Positions 23,180 through 28,276 of a stretch of DNA of 28,276 bases are shown here, in pieces. Position 1 is the stretch's first letter, and every line of letters begins with the position of its first letter. Made by a program: the position numbers and the translations under genes. The notes below the pieces were generated by a model that ran no database searches, was not told the origin of the DNA, and was given only the letters and a program-made list of their open reading frames with translations. Location of the stretch: assembly GCA_934277495.1 (NCBI GenBank), contig CAKQUI010000015.1, positions 1-28,276 of the forward strand, given 5' to 3'. This DNA is from an uncultured Clostridia bacterium. GTDB taxonomy: Bacteria; Bacillota; Clostridia; Peptostreptococcales; Anaerovoracaceae.

Positions 23180-23299
23180 TCACATCATAGATTCCGGACA
23201 TATGCACATTGCCAGCATCGCCAGCAGTATCAGCACTGATGAGCCGATATCTTTCAGATTGTCTATCATGACCTGTGGTCTCCATATGTATTTCTTCAT
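23180..23299 (-). CDS. Very small membrane protein (39 aa)
   Basis: The ATG at 23299 overlaps the stop of the excisionase-like gene (ATGA) and has AAGGAG upstream. The product begins MKKYIWRPQVMIDNLKD, then one hydrophobic stretch (SSVLILLAMLAMCIC), then PESMM. It should be a single-pass membrane peptide. Its compact placing between coupled genes supports it as a real gene. Role unknown. Confidence 0.5.
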   Translation of the reverse strand: MKKYIWRPQVMIDNLKDIGSSVLILLAMLAMCICPESMM

Positions 23300-23466
23300 T
23301 TTGACTCTCCTTTCCTTGTCCATTCATCGACCTGTTCCCTGTTAAAGAAAACTTTTTTGCAGCTATCGTCCAATTTGAAACATGGCAACCCTCGTTTTCT
23401 CAATCGCCAAAGCGTTGTTTTGGAAATCCTAAGATATTCACACATCTCATTTGTTGTCATATTCAT
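23296..23466 (-). CDS. Excisionase-like helix-turn-helix protein (56 aa)
   Basis: The product, MNMTTNEMCEYLRISKTTLW then RLRKRGLPCFKLDD..KKVFFNREQVDEWTRK, is a MerR-like winged helix of the HTH_17/excisionase type, with the usual N-terminal NEMCEYLRIS helix and the wing with a Trp near the end. AAGGAGAAGGAAG precedes the ATG. It is the first gene of the leftward early operon, next to a large RNA hairpin. It may be Xis or an early repressor. It is far from int, about 3.3 kb, but expressed on the lytic side. Confidence 0.68.
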   Translation of the reverse strand: MNMTTNEMCEYLRISKTTLWRLRKRGLPCFKLDDSCKKVFFNREQVDEWTRKGESK

Positions 23467-23482
23467 CTTCCTTCTCCTTTCT

Positions 23483-23572
23483 CCGAGCCCTCTGCCAGGC
23501 GGCCATGTATGATTGAAAATTTATTTTACGGAGGTATCCAGAAAGAGTTCGGCCACCTGACAGAAAGCTCGG
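23483..23572 (-). ncRNA. Structured leader: 22-bp helix that pairs fully only in the leftward RNA
   Basis: Arms at 23551-23572 and 23483-23504 are inverted repeats of 22 bases. In the minus-strand RNA all 22 positions pair: 18 Watson-Crick and 4 G-U. In the plus-strand RNA the same four become C-A mismatches. The loop is 46 bases and contains CCTCC (minus). The 3' arm ends at the edge of the excisionase gene's ribosome binding site. No T-run follows, so it is not a terminator. It could be an antiterminator RNA (put-like), a translation switch or a protein-binding leader. Confidence 0.55.
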
Positions 23573-23598
23573 TTATTGAATTGTTTTCCAATTACTCC

Positions 23599-23626
23599 TT
23601 GACATTATTTCTTTTGTAGCTAAAAT
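23599..23626 (+). promoter_or_regulatory. Strong promoter of the lysogeny membrane protein
   Basis: TTGACA (23599-23604), a 16-base spacer and TAAAAT (23621-23626): perfect -35 and 5 of 6 for the -10. Nothing on the plus strand lies between it and the gene that starts at 23673. Confidence 0.7.
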
Positions 23627-23660
23627 CATATGTATAAACGCACAATATTTTGTACATATG
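23627..23660. promoter_or_regulatory. Inverted-repeat operator candidate just after the promoter
   Basis: CATATGTA (23627-23634) and TACATATG (23653-23660) are perfect inverted copies with an 18-base centre. They begin one base after the -10 of the promoter above, where a bound protein would block initiation. Confidence 0.5.
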
Positions 23661-23672
23661 AAAGGAGTTATA

Positions 23673-24389
23673 ATGTCCAGTACCCAAATTCCTACTTTTG
23701 CCGCCTTATACATGAAATCTAACCCTGCTATCGTAGGTACTATTGCTAAATTTCAGGAAGCATTAAGCATTACTGCACTAAAACCTGAAACAACTCAATC
23801 TCTATCATCAGCGATCAAGACATTCGCTCAATACACCGAAATATCAACCAAACCAATCCCGCATAATCTGGTATCAGCTTTCAATACAATTCTCGTTACA
23901 CCGGAACTTCAATCTGTGCTTTCTAAGTCTGCTGTCAATCAGATCAGATCAACAATGTTTTCAGAGGACGATTCTTTTTCAGATTCATTTCTGAAAACAT
24001 CCGCAGAGATCTGTAACGATGACTTTCTCGAGGAGTTCCAGCGTATCGATACAAGTGACGAATACGCAGTGGTCTCTGATTCTGCCGTATCGAAGATTAT
24101 GTCTTTGACAGGCCTCCCTGAAGAGTATATCGAATCCACTGAAGACCCGAAATTCAAGCGAATAAAAGCAGTTATTGTCCAGCATATTATTATGCCGCTT
24201 ATAATTTCGATTCTCATCTCAACTCCTGCAGCCATTTACAAAGTTTGGCATGATCATAAGGTCGATCAGGAAACTTATAGGTTTCACCAGCATGTGATCA
24301 GCGAAGAACGCAAGCGGACATCAGAGCTTAAAAAGCAAACTGAACTTATTCAGGAAGCTATCGACTCTAATGGGTCCAACAGTAAATAG
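23673..24389 (+). CDS. Unknown membrane-anchored protein expressed against the early operon
   Basis: The ATG at 23673 follows AAAGGAG by about five bases; the codon at 23658 overlaps that ribosome site. The 238-aa product has a long N-terminal helical domain without known motifs. A single hydrophobic segment, about 167-187 (VIVQHIIMPLIISILISTPAAIYKV), precedes a charged coiled C-terminus (ERKRTSELKKQTELIQEAIDSNG). It reads rightward in an otherwise leftward block, with its own promoter and a candidate operator, and is more AT-rich than its neighbours. That is the typical setting of a lysogenic-conversion or superinfection-exclusion gene. I cannot name a family. Confidence 0.68.
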   Translation: MSSTQIPTFAALYMKSNPAIVGTIAKFQEALSITALKPETTQSLSSAIKTFAQYTEISTKPIPHNLVSAFNTILVTPELQSVLSKSAVNQIRSTMFSEDDSFSDSFLKTSAEICNDDFLEEFQRIDTSDEYAVVSDSAVSKIMSLTGLPEEYIESTEDPKFKRIKAVIVQHIIMPLIISILISTPAAIYKVWHDHKVDQETYRFHQHVISEERKRTSELKKQTELIQEAIDSNGSNSK

Positions 24390-24576
24390 CGAATTCCAGC
24401 TTGTCTGCCAGTATCACTACAAACAACAACATCTGATACAGCTGGATAATCAATATCTCTCCGACCAGCTTTCTGACTACAGCACTCTGTATCTTTTGGA
24501 CTTTTATGACCCTGATCAACGTGTATGCGATTGCAAGTGCTACGGCTATGAGGTTGGCTACATAAAATTTGATCAT
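24367..24576 (-). CDS. Small two-helix membrane protein
   Basis: This 69-aa protein has two hydrophobic segments, about 5-25 and 38-57 (MIKFYVANLIAVALAIAYTL and EILIIQLYQMLLFVVILA), separated by a basic loop. The ATG overlaps the stop of the upstream HTH gene (ATGA) and has AAGGAG six bases before it, which favours this strand over an overlapping plus-strand frame of the same length without a good site. It ends 23 bases inside the convergent membrane-protein gene. Possibly a small inner-membrane protein of the immunity region; function unknown. Confidence 0.62.
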   Translation of the reverse strand: MIKFYVANLIAVALAIAYTLIRVIKVQKIQSAVVRKLVGEILIIQLYQMLLFVVILADKLEFAIYCWTH

Positions 24577-24782
24577 TGATTACTCCTTTTGAATAACTCT
24601 TCTATTGTCCATTTCGGGAAATACGTGTCCCGGATTTTTATAGCCTCTGTAACCGTGAAGTCACCGATGCCGTTCAGCTTATTTGCTACGCTGTTTCTGT
24701 GGATTTCCAAAAGTGAAGCTATATCACCTTTCAAGACTTTGTTTCTGGCCATCTCTTCATCTAAAGTCAGGTACCGGTTCAT
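24573..24782 (-). CDS. Small HTH regulator (69 aa)
   Basis: The product reads MNRYLTLDEEMARNKVLKGDIASLLEIHRNSVANKLNGIGDFTVTEAIKIRDTYFPKW. The middle (LKGDIASLLEIHRNSVANKLNG) is a phage-type helix-turn-helix of the XRE class, common in small Bacillota phage regulators. The ATG at 24782 overlaps the upstream stop (TGATG) and follows GGAGG by seven bases; the TTG one codon earlier is less likely. It probably binds early-region operators. Confidence 0.65.
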   Translation of the reverse strand: MNRYLTLDEEMARNKVLKGDIASLLEIHRNSVANKLNGIGDFTVTEAIKIRDTYFPKWTIEELFKRSNQ

Positions 24783-24991
24783 CAACTTACCTCCTTATCC
24801 GCTTCAAGCAGCTGTAATATATCGCAGCCGAGTGCCTTTGCTATGGTGTTGCCCAGGATCACTGTGGGGCATCTGCTGTCTCTCTCTATCTGGGCTATCA
24901 TCACCCGGCTTACGTTTACCGCTTCTGCCAGTTCTTCCTGGGTCATCTCTCTGGCTTCTCTGAGTCTCTTTATGTTGGTTCCTACGCTCAT
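24782..24991 (-). CDS. XRE-family transcriptional regulator
   Basis: This 69-aa protein, MSVGTNIKRLREAREMTQEELAEAVNVSRVMIAQIERDSRCPTVILGNTIAKALGCDILQLLEAD, is one XRE helix-turn-helix domain of Cro/CI size and nothing else. The ATG at 24991 was chosen over 25033 because GGAGG precedes it. It is the second XRE gene of the leftward operon, and a 20-bp palindrome lies about 60 bases upstream, a likely autoregulatory operator. Confidence 0.78.
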   Translation of the reverse strand: MSVGTNIKRLREAREMTQEELAEAVNVSRVMIAQIERDSRCPTVILGNTIAKALGCDILQLLEADKEVS

Positions 24992-25019
24992 TCGCTCACC
25001 TCCTTTTACGATGTGTATC

Positions 25020-25051
25020 TGCGGAGCTGTCAAGGGCAGATCCGCATTTTT
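25020..25051 (+). terminator. Terminator-like hairpin on the plus strand
   Basis: TGCGGA, one mismatch, CTG, 7-base loop, CAG, TCCGCA (25020-25046), then TTTTT. It would stop rightward transcripts, for instance readthrough from the 23673-24389 gene entering the repressor region. The minus strand lacks a T-run. Confidence 0.5.
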
Positions 25052-25070
25052 ATGTTACGAGCGTAACATA
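25051..25070. promoter_or_regulatory. 20-bp palindrome, operator candidate
   Basis: TATGTTACG, AG, CGTAACATA: perfect inverted 9-base arms around a 2-base centre, between the Cro-like gene and the second XRE gene. It differs from the CI/Cro operators at 25326-25399, so another protein probably binds here. Confidence 0.6.
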
Positions 25071-25087
25071 CTTTTCAGATCGTACTA

Positions 25088-25309
25088 TCAACTTGCCTCC
25101 TTATCCGCTTCAATGCACTTGCTCAACACTTCATCTGGTGTCATGCCTATAGCATTGCAAATTTCCACGAATTCATTCGCCTCCAGGCGCCGCCTTTTAT
25201 TCATAATGTCACTAAGCTGCTGGTCTGTAAGCCCCGCTTCTTTTGCCACATGTGCATATCTGTAACCCTTCTCATCAATCGCAGGTTTCAAACATTCTCT
25301 AACGTCCAT
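25088..25309 (-). CDS. Cro-like XRE regulator
   Basis: This 73-aa protein, MDVRECLKPAIDEKGYRYAHVAKEAGLTDQQLSDIMNKRRRLEANEFVEICNAIGMTPDEVLSK, is a single XRE domain read divergently from the CI-like repressor. The ATG at 25309 has AAAGGAG upstream; the frame upstream to 25357 would start in the operator region. It is the first gene after the leftward promoter, the position of Cro. It should repress the repressor gene in the lytic state. Confidence 0.78.
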   Translation of the reverse strand: MDVRECLKPAIDEKGYRYAHVAKEAGLTDQQLSDIMNKRRRLEANEFVEICNAIGMTPDEVLSKCIEADKEAS

Positions 25310-25325
25310 GTTGCCTCTCCTTTCT

Positions 25326-25399
25326 CTCAATATTTGAGTATAATTAGATATTAACACTCAAAATATTAGTTGTCAATGTTATTTTACTCAATTTTTTAG
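25326..25399. promoter_or_regulatory. CI/Cro operator cluster
   Basis: Three related sites lie in the divergent region: CTCAA-TAT-TTGAG (25326-25338, perfect palindrome), CTCAA-AAT-ATTAG (25357-25369) and CTCAA-TTT-TTTAG (25387-25399). All have 3-base centres and match in the left arm; the right arms of the last two are imperfect. The middle site overlaps the spacer of the leftward promoter. Extra TTGAG half-sites lie at 25418-25422 and 25439-25443 around the rightward promoter. Confidence 0.65.
25348..25376 (-). promoter_or_regulatory. Leftward early promoter (cro side)
   Basis: On the minus strand TTGACA (25376-25371), a 17-base spacer, and TAATAT (25353-25348). It drives the Cro-like gene and, by readthrough, the immunity operon. 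An operator sits in the spacer. Confidence 0.72.
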
Positions 25400-25409
25400 T
25401 ATTTTCCTA

Positions 25410-25438
25410 TTGATTATTTGAGAAATTATTAGTATTAT
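25410..25438 (+). promoter_or_regulatory. Promoter of the CI-like repressor
   Basis: TTGATT (25410-25415), a 17-base spacer, TATTAT (25433-25438), 26 bases before the repressor ATG. TTGAG half-sites lie in the spacer and right after the -10. Confidence 0.65.
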
Positions 25439-25463
25439 TTGAGAAGAGAAAGGAATTCTTGAG

Positions 25464-25871
25464 ATGACCAAAGAAGAAATTGGAAAAATATTAAAGCAGC
25501 TAAGATTGAATTGTGGAAAAACGCAGAAAGAGGTCGCTGAACACCTTGGTAAATCGCAACAGCTTATAGGCCATTGGGAGACAGGGTATTCTCAGCCTGA
25601 TGCTAATACCTTGTTTGTCTTATGTAGTTTCTACGGAACAACTGTAGATAAGGCATTCGGATTCGTTGATGATAACGGCATTAATGCCCATGAATTATCA
25701 TTGATAAAAAAGTATCGATCGCTGGATACTCACGGTAAGGAGTTAATAAGTATACTATTAGAGAAAGAATTGCAGCGCTGTGCCGCTTCACCGTCGCCAC
25801 ATATACCGACATACGAGGAGTGTCTCACAATGGAAGTTGTACCTGACGACGACACGGCGGCTAATCTTTAG
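25464..25871 (+). CDS. CI-like lysogeny repressor
   Basis: This 135-aa protein has an XRE helix-turn-helix at about 8-62 (ILKQLRLNCGKTQKEVAEHLGKSQQLIGHWETGYSQPDANTLFVLCSFYGTTVDKAFG) and a short C-terminal part without a LexA-type Ser-Lys peptidase. Such short repressors need another trigger for induction, possibly an antirepressor or dimer exchange. AAAGGA precedes the ATG at a wide spacing. It reads divergently from the Cro-like gene, and a 9-bp hairpin follows the stop. It should keep the early promoter off in the lysogen. Confidence 0.78.
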   Translation: MTKEEIGKILKQLRLNCGKTQKEVAEHLGKSQQLIGHWETGYSQPDANTLFVLCSFYGTTVDKAFGFVDDNGINAHELSLIKKYRSLDTHGKELISILLEKELQRCAASPSPHIPTYEECLTMEVVPDDDTAANL

Positions 25872-25890
25872 CAGGTGCTATGCGCCTGCT
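25870..25890 (+). other. Hairpin overlapping the repressor stop codon
   Basis: AGCAGGTGC and GCGCCTGCT pair over 9 bases (one G-U) with loop TAT, best on the plus strand. The T-run after it is poor, so it may be a weak terminator or RNA-stabilising hairpin. The rest of 25891-26135 holds no gene I can support; a TATAAT at 26062-26067 could be the -10 for the lipoprotein, with a weak -35. Confidence 0.45.
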
Positions 25891-26135
25891 GTGTTCACCT
25901 CCGCAATAAGAGTATGATCCCATGTTGGCTACGAAATAGTGTGTTATAAAATACTGTGTTTTGTGCTATATAGTAAATGGCATAAACTGATGTATCGTTA
26001 TACTGCATATATTTCTTAATCATATGGTACCTCAATTCTTTTTGTGCCAGGTACAACATTATATAATTTTAGTCCATCAGGTATTTTTATACTTTGATGC
26101 CATAAATTTATTTTTTATTCACAGGAGGAGGAGTT

Positions 26136-26612
26136 ATGAAAAAATTACTATTCCCAATGATCGTTGTAGTCATGATGCTATGTTTCTCCGGATGCGGCTC
26201 TAACGATTCGTCAACAGATGGAGACACTGCTACCGAACCTAAGGTCGAAAGAGATCTCCCTGAAGGCAATTACTCTGATACCGGCAACGGAACCATGTAT
26301 ATCGCTACTCCATCAGGAACTTCAGAGAACGGTGAGGTCCCAGTTATATATGTCCAGGAAGATATCCTCTCAGAACAGATAAGTCTTTACACAGAAGAGT
26401 TTGATGGATCACTCATCAGTTATATTTATGTTGATGGTGTACAGATTTCAAAAGAGCAGCTTAGCGAATCTCAAATAACTGTTGATTTTCAGAAGGCTCA
26501 GCTGACAGAAGGAAAGCATGAAGTTGAAGTTGTTCAATATACCGATAATGACACTAAGAAAGATATAGTTACATACAAATCAGCTAAATATGAAGTGAAA
26601 CCTATGGAATAA
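26136..26612 (+). CDS. Small prophage lipoprotein
   Basis: The signal peptide MKKLLFPMIVVVMMLCFSGC ends in a lipobox (FSGC, C20), so the mature protein is anchored to the outer face of the membrane. A Ser/Asp/Thr-rich linker follows, then a beta-rich domain of about 110 residues (for example LISYIYVDGVQISKEQL ... LTEGKHEVEVVQY). AGGAGGAGGAG lies just before the ATG. It sits between repressor and integrase on the lysogeny strand, where genes expressed from the prophage are common; superinfection exclusion or host-surface change is possible. Family not recognised. Confidence 0.72.
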   Translation: MKKLLFPMIVVVMMLCFSGCGSNDSSTDGDTATEPKVERDLPEGNYSDTGNGTMYIATPSGTSENGEVPVIYVQEDILSEQISLYTEEFDGSLISYIYVDGVQISKEQLSESQITVDFQKAQLTEGKHEVEVVQYTDNDTKKDIVTYKSAKYEVKPME

Positions 26613-26620
26613 ATCCATAT

Positions 26621-26648
26621 AAAACAAAACCCCCACCGAAGTGAGGGT
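26621..26648 (-). terminator. UUCG-type terminator facing the ssrA side
   Basis: On the minus strand ACCCTCAC, TTCG, GTGGGGGT form an 8-bp stem (one G-U pair) with the stable UUCG tetraloop, followed by TTTGTTTT. On the plus strand there is a C-A mismatch. It would stop leftward transcription coming through int from ssrA. Confidence 0.75.
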
Positions 26649-26721
26649 AATGTGTTCAGGTTGTAATGGTACATCCCGAAATTCGCACTTTCATTGTACC
26701 ATCTCAGTCCGGATATTTCAA

Positions 26722-26741
26722 CCGGGTATTTTTATACCCGG
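26722..26741. promoter_or_regulatory. Inverted repeat just before int
   Basis: CCGGGTAT, TTTT, ATACCCGG: a perfect 8-bp stem eight bases before the AAGGAGG of int. A longer repeat, ATGGTACA/TGTACCAT, lies upstream (26666-26673 and 26695-26702). An operator or a translation-controlling hairpin is likely. Confidence 0.55.
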
Positions 26742-26761
26742 ATATAACAAAGGAGGATACA

Positions 26762-27898
26762 ATGCCAGGTACAAAAAGAAAAGGCAAAGGCGATGCGTGG
26801 TACTTTGAAGTTACAATCACCGACCGATCCGGTACTAAGAAGAGATTCAACAAGACATTTCATGGCACAGCAAAGCAGGCTGAAAAGGAACTTGCTGTAT
26901 TCTATGCTGACTGTGAGGCCGGCAGGACCATCAAAGGTACAAGCATGACGGTTGAGGAGCTTTGCAATACATACAGGACAGAATATGCCGAGCGATATCT
27001 GAAAAGGTCTGCACTGCGAAGTATAAATACAGGCATAAACACAATTTTGCCTGTTCTGGGCAACAAAAAAATAAATAAGGTATCAAGGCTCGACGTTCAA
27101 AAATTTATCAATAAAATGTCAGATAAAGGTCTTTCTCCAAAAACTATACGAAACTACTACTCAGTCCTGTCCGGAATCATGGAATTTGGCGTCAGGATAA
27201 ATGAACTCAGCGACACTCCATGTCAGCACATCATACTTCCCAAAAAGACTGCAACGGAAGCAAAGTATTATGATCAGCATGAAGTTATCGATCTTCTTGC
27301 TGCGCTGGATGTACTCCCGGAAAATGAACTGCATTTCAAGATATGTATATACATAATGCTTTTCGGTGGGCTTCGTAAAGGTGAAGTTCTTGGACTGAAC
27401 TGGGAGGATATCGATTTTAATGAGAAAAACATACAGATCCGACGTACCAGACAGATTGCTCCAAAAGTAGGCGTATATGAGGATACCCCCAAAACACTGA
27501 AATCAAACAGGACTGTCAGTCTTCCGGTAGAAATATTTGAAATGCTGAGACAGCTTAAAGCTCAGCAGCTCGAACGTAAACTACAACTTCAGAATAAATA
27601 TAAGGATTCGCCGGCAGTCATTCAAAATTCCTGCGGGGATTGTCTGTATCCACATGCCCTGTATAAATGGTATGTTGACTTCTGTAAAAAGAATAGTCTC
27701 AAACAAGTGGGGCTTCATGGACTCAGGCATACACATGCCTCTATACTTGCAAGTATGGGTACTGATAAAATGCAGCTGTCAAGGAGACTTGGACACTCTC
27801 AGTTATCTACAACAATGAATATCTACACTCATCTTTTTGAGGATACCGATAAATCCATAGCAGATGATCTATCGACTCTTTATATGAAGGTAAAATGA
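26762..27898 (+). CDS. int: Tyrosine-family integrase
   Basis: This 378-aa enzyme has the full catalytic set: R205 (GGLRKGE), K247 (in TLKSNR), H319-x-x-R322 (LHGLRHTHA), H345 (LGHS) and Y355 (MNIYTHL). The N-terminal half (1-165) has an AP2-like arm-binding domain and the SAM-like core-binding domain. It integrates the phage into the 3' end of ssrA and, with Xis, excises it. The ATG at 26762 follows AAAGGAGG by six bases; the upstream frame to 26666 is not used. It is the gene next to the attachment region, as expected. Confidence 0.93.
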   Translation: MPGTKRKGKGDAWYFEVTITDRSGTKKRFNKTFHGTAKQAEKELAVFYADCEAGRTIKGTSMTVEELCNTYRTEYAERYLKRSALRSINTGINTILPVLGNKKINKVSRLDVQKFINKMSDKGLSPKTIRNYYSVLSGIMEFGVRINELSDTPCQHIILPKKTATEAKYYDQHEVIDLLAALDVLPENELHFKICIYIMLFGGLRKGEVLGLNWEDIDFNEKNIQIRRTRQIAPKVGVYEDTPKTLKSNRTVSLPVEIFEMLRQLKAQQLERKLQLQNKYKDSPAVIQNSCGDCLYPHALYKWYVDFCKKNSLKQVGLHGLRHTHASILASMGTDKMQLSRRLGHSQLSTTMNIYTHLFEDTDKSIADDLSTLYMKVK

Positions 27899-27901
27899 GT
27901 T

Positions 27902-27922
27902 TTACGGAAAAATTACGGAAAA
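27902..27922 (+). repeat. Two TTACGGAAAA repeats, candidate arm-type Int sites
   Basis: TTACGGAAAA occurs at 27902-27911 and 27913-27922, an 11-base period, that is one helical turn. It lies between the int stop and ssrA. Direct repeats beside the core site are where lambda-type integrases bind with their N-terminal domain. Confidence 0.55.
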
Positions 27923-27931
27923 CCATTATAT

Positions 27932-27962
27932 AAATAAAATGAGCGTTGAAAATTCAACGCTC
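27932..27962 (-). terminator. Terminator of ssrA
   Basis: GAGCGTTGA (27941-27949) and TCAACGCTC (27954-27962) form a 9-bp stem. On the minus strand it is followed by ATTTTATTT. It begins three bases after the tmRNA CCA end. Confidence 0.78.
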
Positions 27963-27965
27963 CAT

Positions 27966-28010
27966 TGGTGGAGATGACGGGATTCGAACCCGTGTCCGAA
28001 AGCATTTCCA
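27966..28010. other. Attachment site region (attR) in the 3' end of ssrA
   Basis: The tmRNA 3' end (T-arm, acceptor, CCA) lies against int and its candidate arm sites. Integrases of this kind recombine inside the 3' end of the RNA gene and rebuild it. The exact core cannot be set because attL is outside the window; this range is an estimate. Confidence 0.5.
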
Positions 28011-28276
28011 CGAGACTTTCTCCGAGCGCAGCTTCTGTTTTAAGAATTCGCTTTGCCGGGCGCCCAGAAGCAGGCTTTCGGCTCAGCTATCCCGTTAGTC
28101 CCCTGTGCTGCCGGGAATTCACACAAGGTTTTCCTGCATGTTTGACGTTCAGCACCGGACCTGCAGGTGAATCCGGGTGAACGCGCGTGCTGCTACGCAG
28201 CTAATGCGAAATTGTTGTTATTTTTAGCGTTTATATTTAACGTGTCCTTTTTAACGCAGACTGGACAAACTGCGGC
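27966..28276 (-). ncRNA. ssrA: Transfer-messenger RNA (tmRNA), 5' end cut by window
   Basis: On the minus strand the gene ends with GTTCGAATCCCGTCATCTCC and CACCA, a T-arm, acceptor and CCA. The tag reading frame runs 28228 to 28193: GCT resume codon, then AAA AAT AAC AAC AAT TTC GCA TTA GCT GCG TAG, giving AKNNNNFALAA. The final ALAA is the usual ClpXP-recognised end. The RNA frees stalled ribosomes and tags unfinished proteins. The 5' portion (acceptor 5' strand) lies beyond 28276. It is the host gene into which the phage integrated. Confidence 0.92.

Noticed and set aside
23483..23572. Retron or diversity-generating element around the large inverted repeat
   Set aside because: No reverse transcriptase or template/variable repeat pair is encoded anywhere in the window.
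23483..23572. Intrinsic terminator
   Set aside because: No T-run follows either arm on the strand where the helix pairs fully.
24370..24579. Plus-strand 69-aa frame overlapping the small membrane protein
   Set aside because: The minus-strand frame has AAGGAG at good spacing, a coupled ATGA start and two clear membrane helices. The plus frame has none of these.
27965..28180. Plus-strand reading frame of 71 aa over the tmRNA gene (MVEMTGFEPVSESISTRLS)
   Set aside because: It is the antisense of the ssrA 3' half. The MTGFEPVS-type protein is a well-known false gene arising from tRNA/tmRNA T-arms.
1..28276. CRISPR array, insertion sequence or transposase
   Set aside because: No regularly spaced repeats and no transposase motif were seen on either strand.
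6753..28276. Small terminase gene
   Set aside because: Each small gene near the HNH, portal and terL was considered; none shows the usual N-terminal HTH plus oligomerisation pattern clearly enough to call.

Overview
This window is most of an integrated temperate siphovirus (tailed phage with a long non-contractile tail) in a low-to-mid G+C member of the Bacillota. The host call rests on Gram-positive style GGAGG ribosome binding sites, small XRE regulators, the gene families present, and a host tmRNA gene at the right edge whose tag reads AKNNNNFALAA. A gut Erysipelotrichia or Lachnospiraceae host is plausible but not proven. The prophage sits against the 3' end of ssrA (tmRNA, minus strand, 27966 to beyond 28276). 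The left end of the prophage (lysis genes, attL) lies outside the window.

Right to left, the layout is as follows. (1) 27966-28276: the 3' part of ssrA with its terminator and the attachment region. (2) 25464-27898, plus strand: lysogeny module with a CI-like repressor, a small lipoprotein and a tyrosine integrase. (3) 25310-25463: divergent promoter and operator region. (4) 24367-25309, minus strand: Cro-like protein, a second XRE regulator, a small HTH protein and a two-helix membrane protein. (5) 23673-24389, plus strand: an unknown membrane protein with its own strong promoter. (6) 23466 down to 16535, minus strand: early genes (excisionase-like HTH, small proteins, an HNH-like protein, PcfK- and PcfJ-like proteins, a DUF3102 coiled-coil protein, a MazG-like pyrophosphohydrolase, a PC4-like protein, an HUH-type Rep) and a sigma-region-4-like late activator. 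(7) 16504 to 1, minus strand: late genes in the order HNH endonuclease, putative cos region, portal, MuF fused to an ADP-ribosyltransferase domain, an acidic small protein, two tandem YjcQ proteins, TerL, scaffold, major capsid, head-tail connectors, major tail protein, frameshifted tail chaperones, tape measure, tail-tip proteins, fibre, and two small proteins.

The genes form a normal temperate circuit. The CI/Cro pair chooses lysogeny or lysis, the early operon replicates and excises the phage, and the late activator probably fires a promoter at about 16500 that has a good -10, a poor -35 and two TGTGAAA repeats. Three strong intrinsic terminators lie inside the late region, which suggests that late transcription depends on readthrough or antitermination.

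The most unusual points are: a MuF protein with a complete R-S-E ADP-ribosyltransferase motif set, followed by possible immunity or cargo genes; TerL displaced downstream of portal and MuF and flanked by terminators; duplicated leader sequences in front of portal and TerL; a 22-bp RNA helix that pairs fully only in the leftward transcript; and oppositely charged insertions in two neighbouring tail-tip proteins. No small terminase could be identified.
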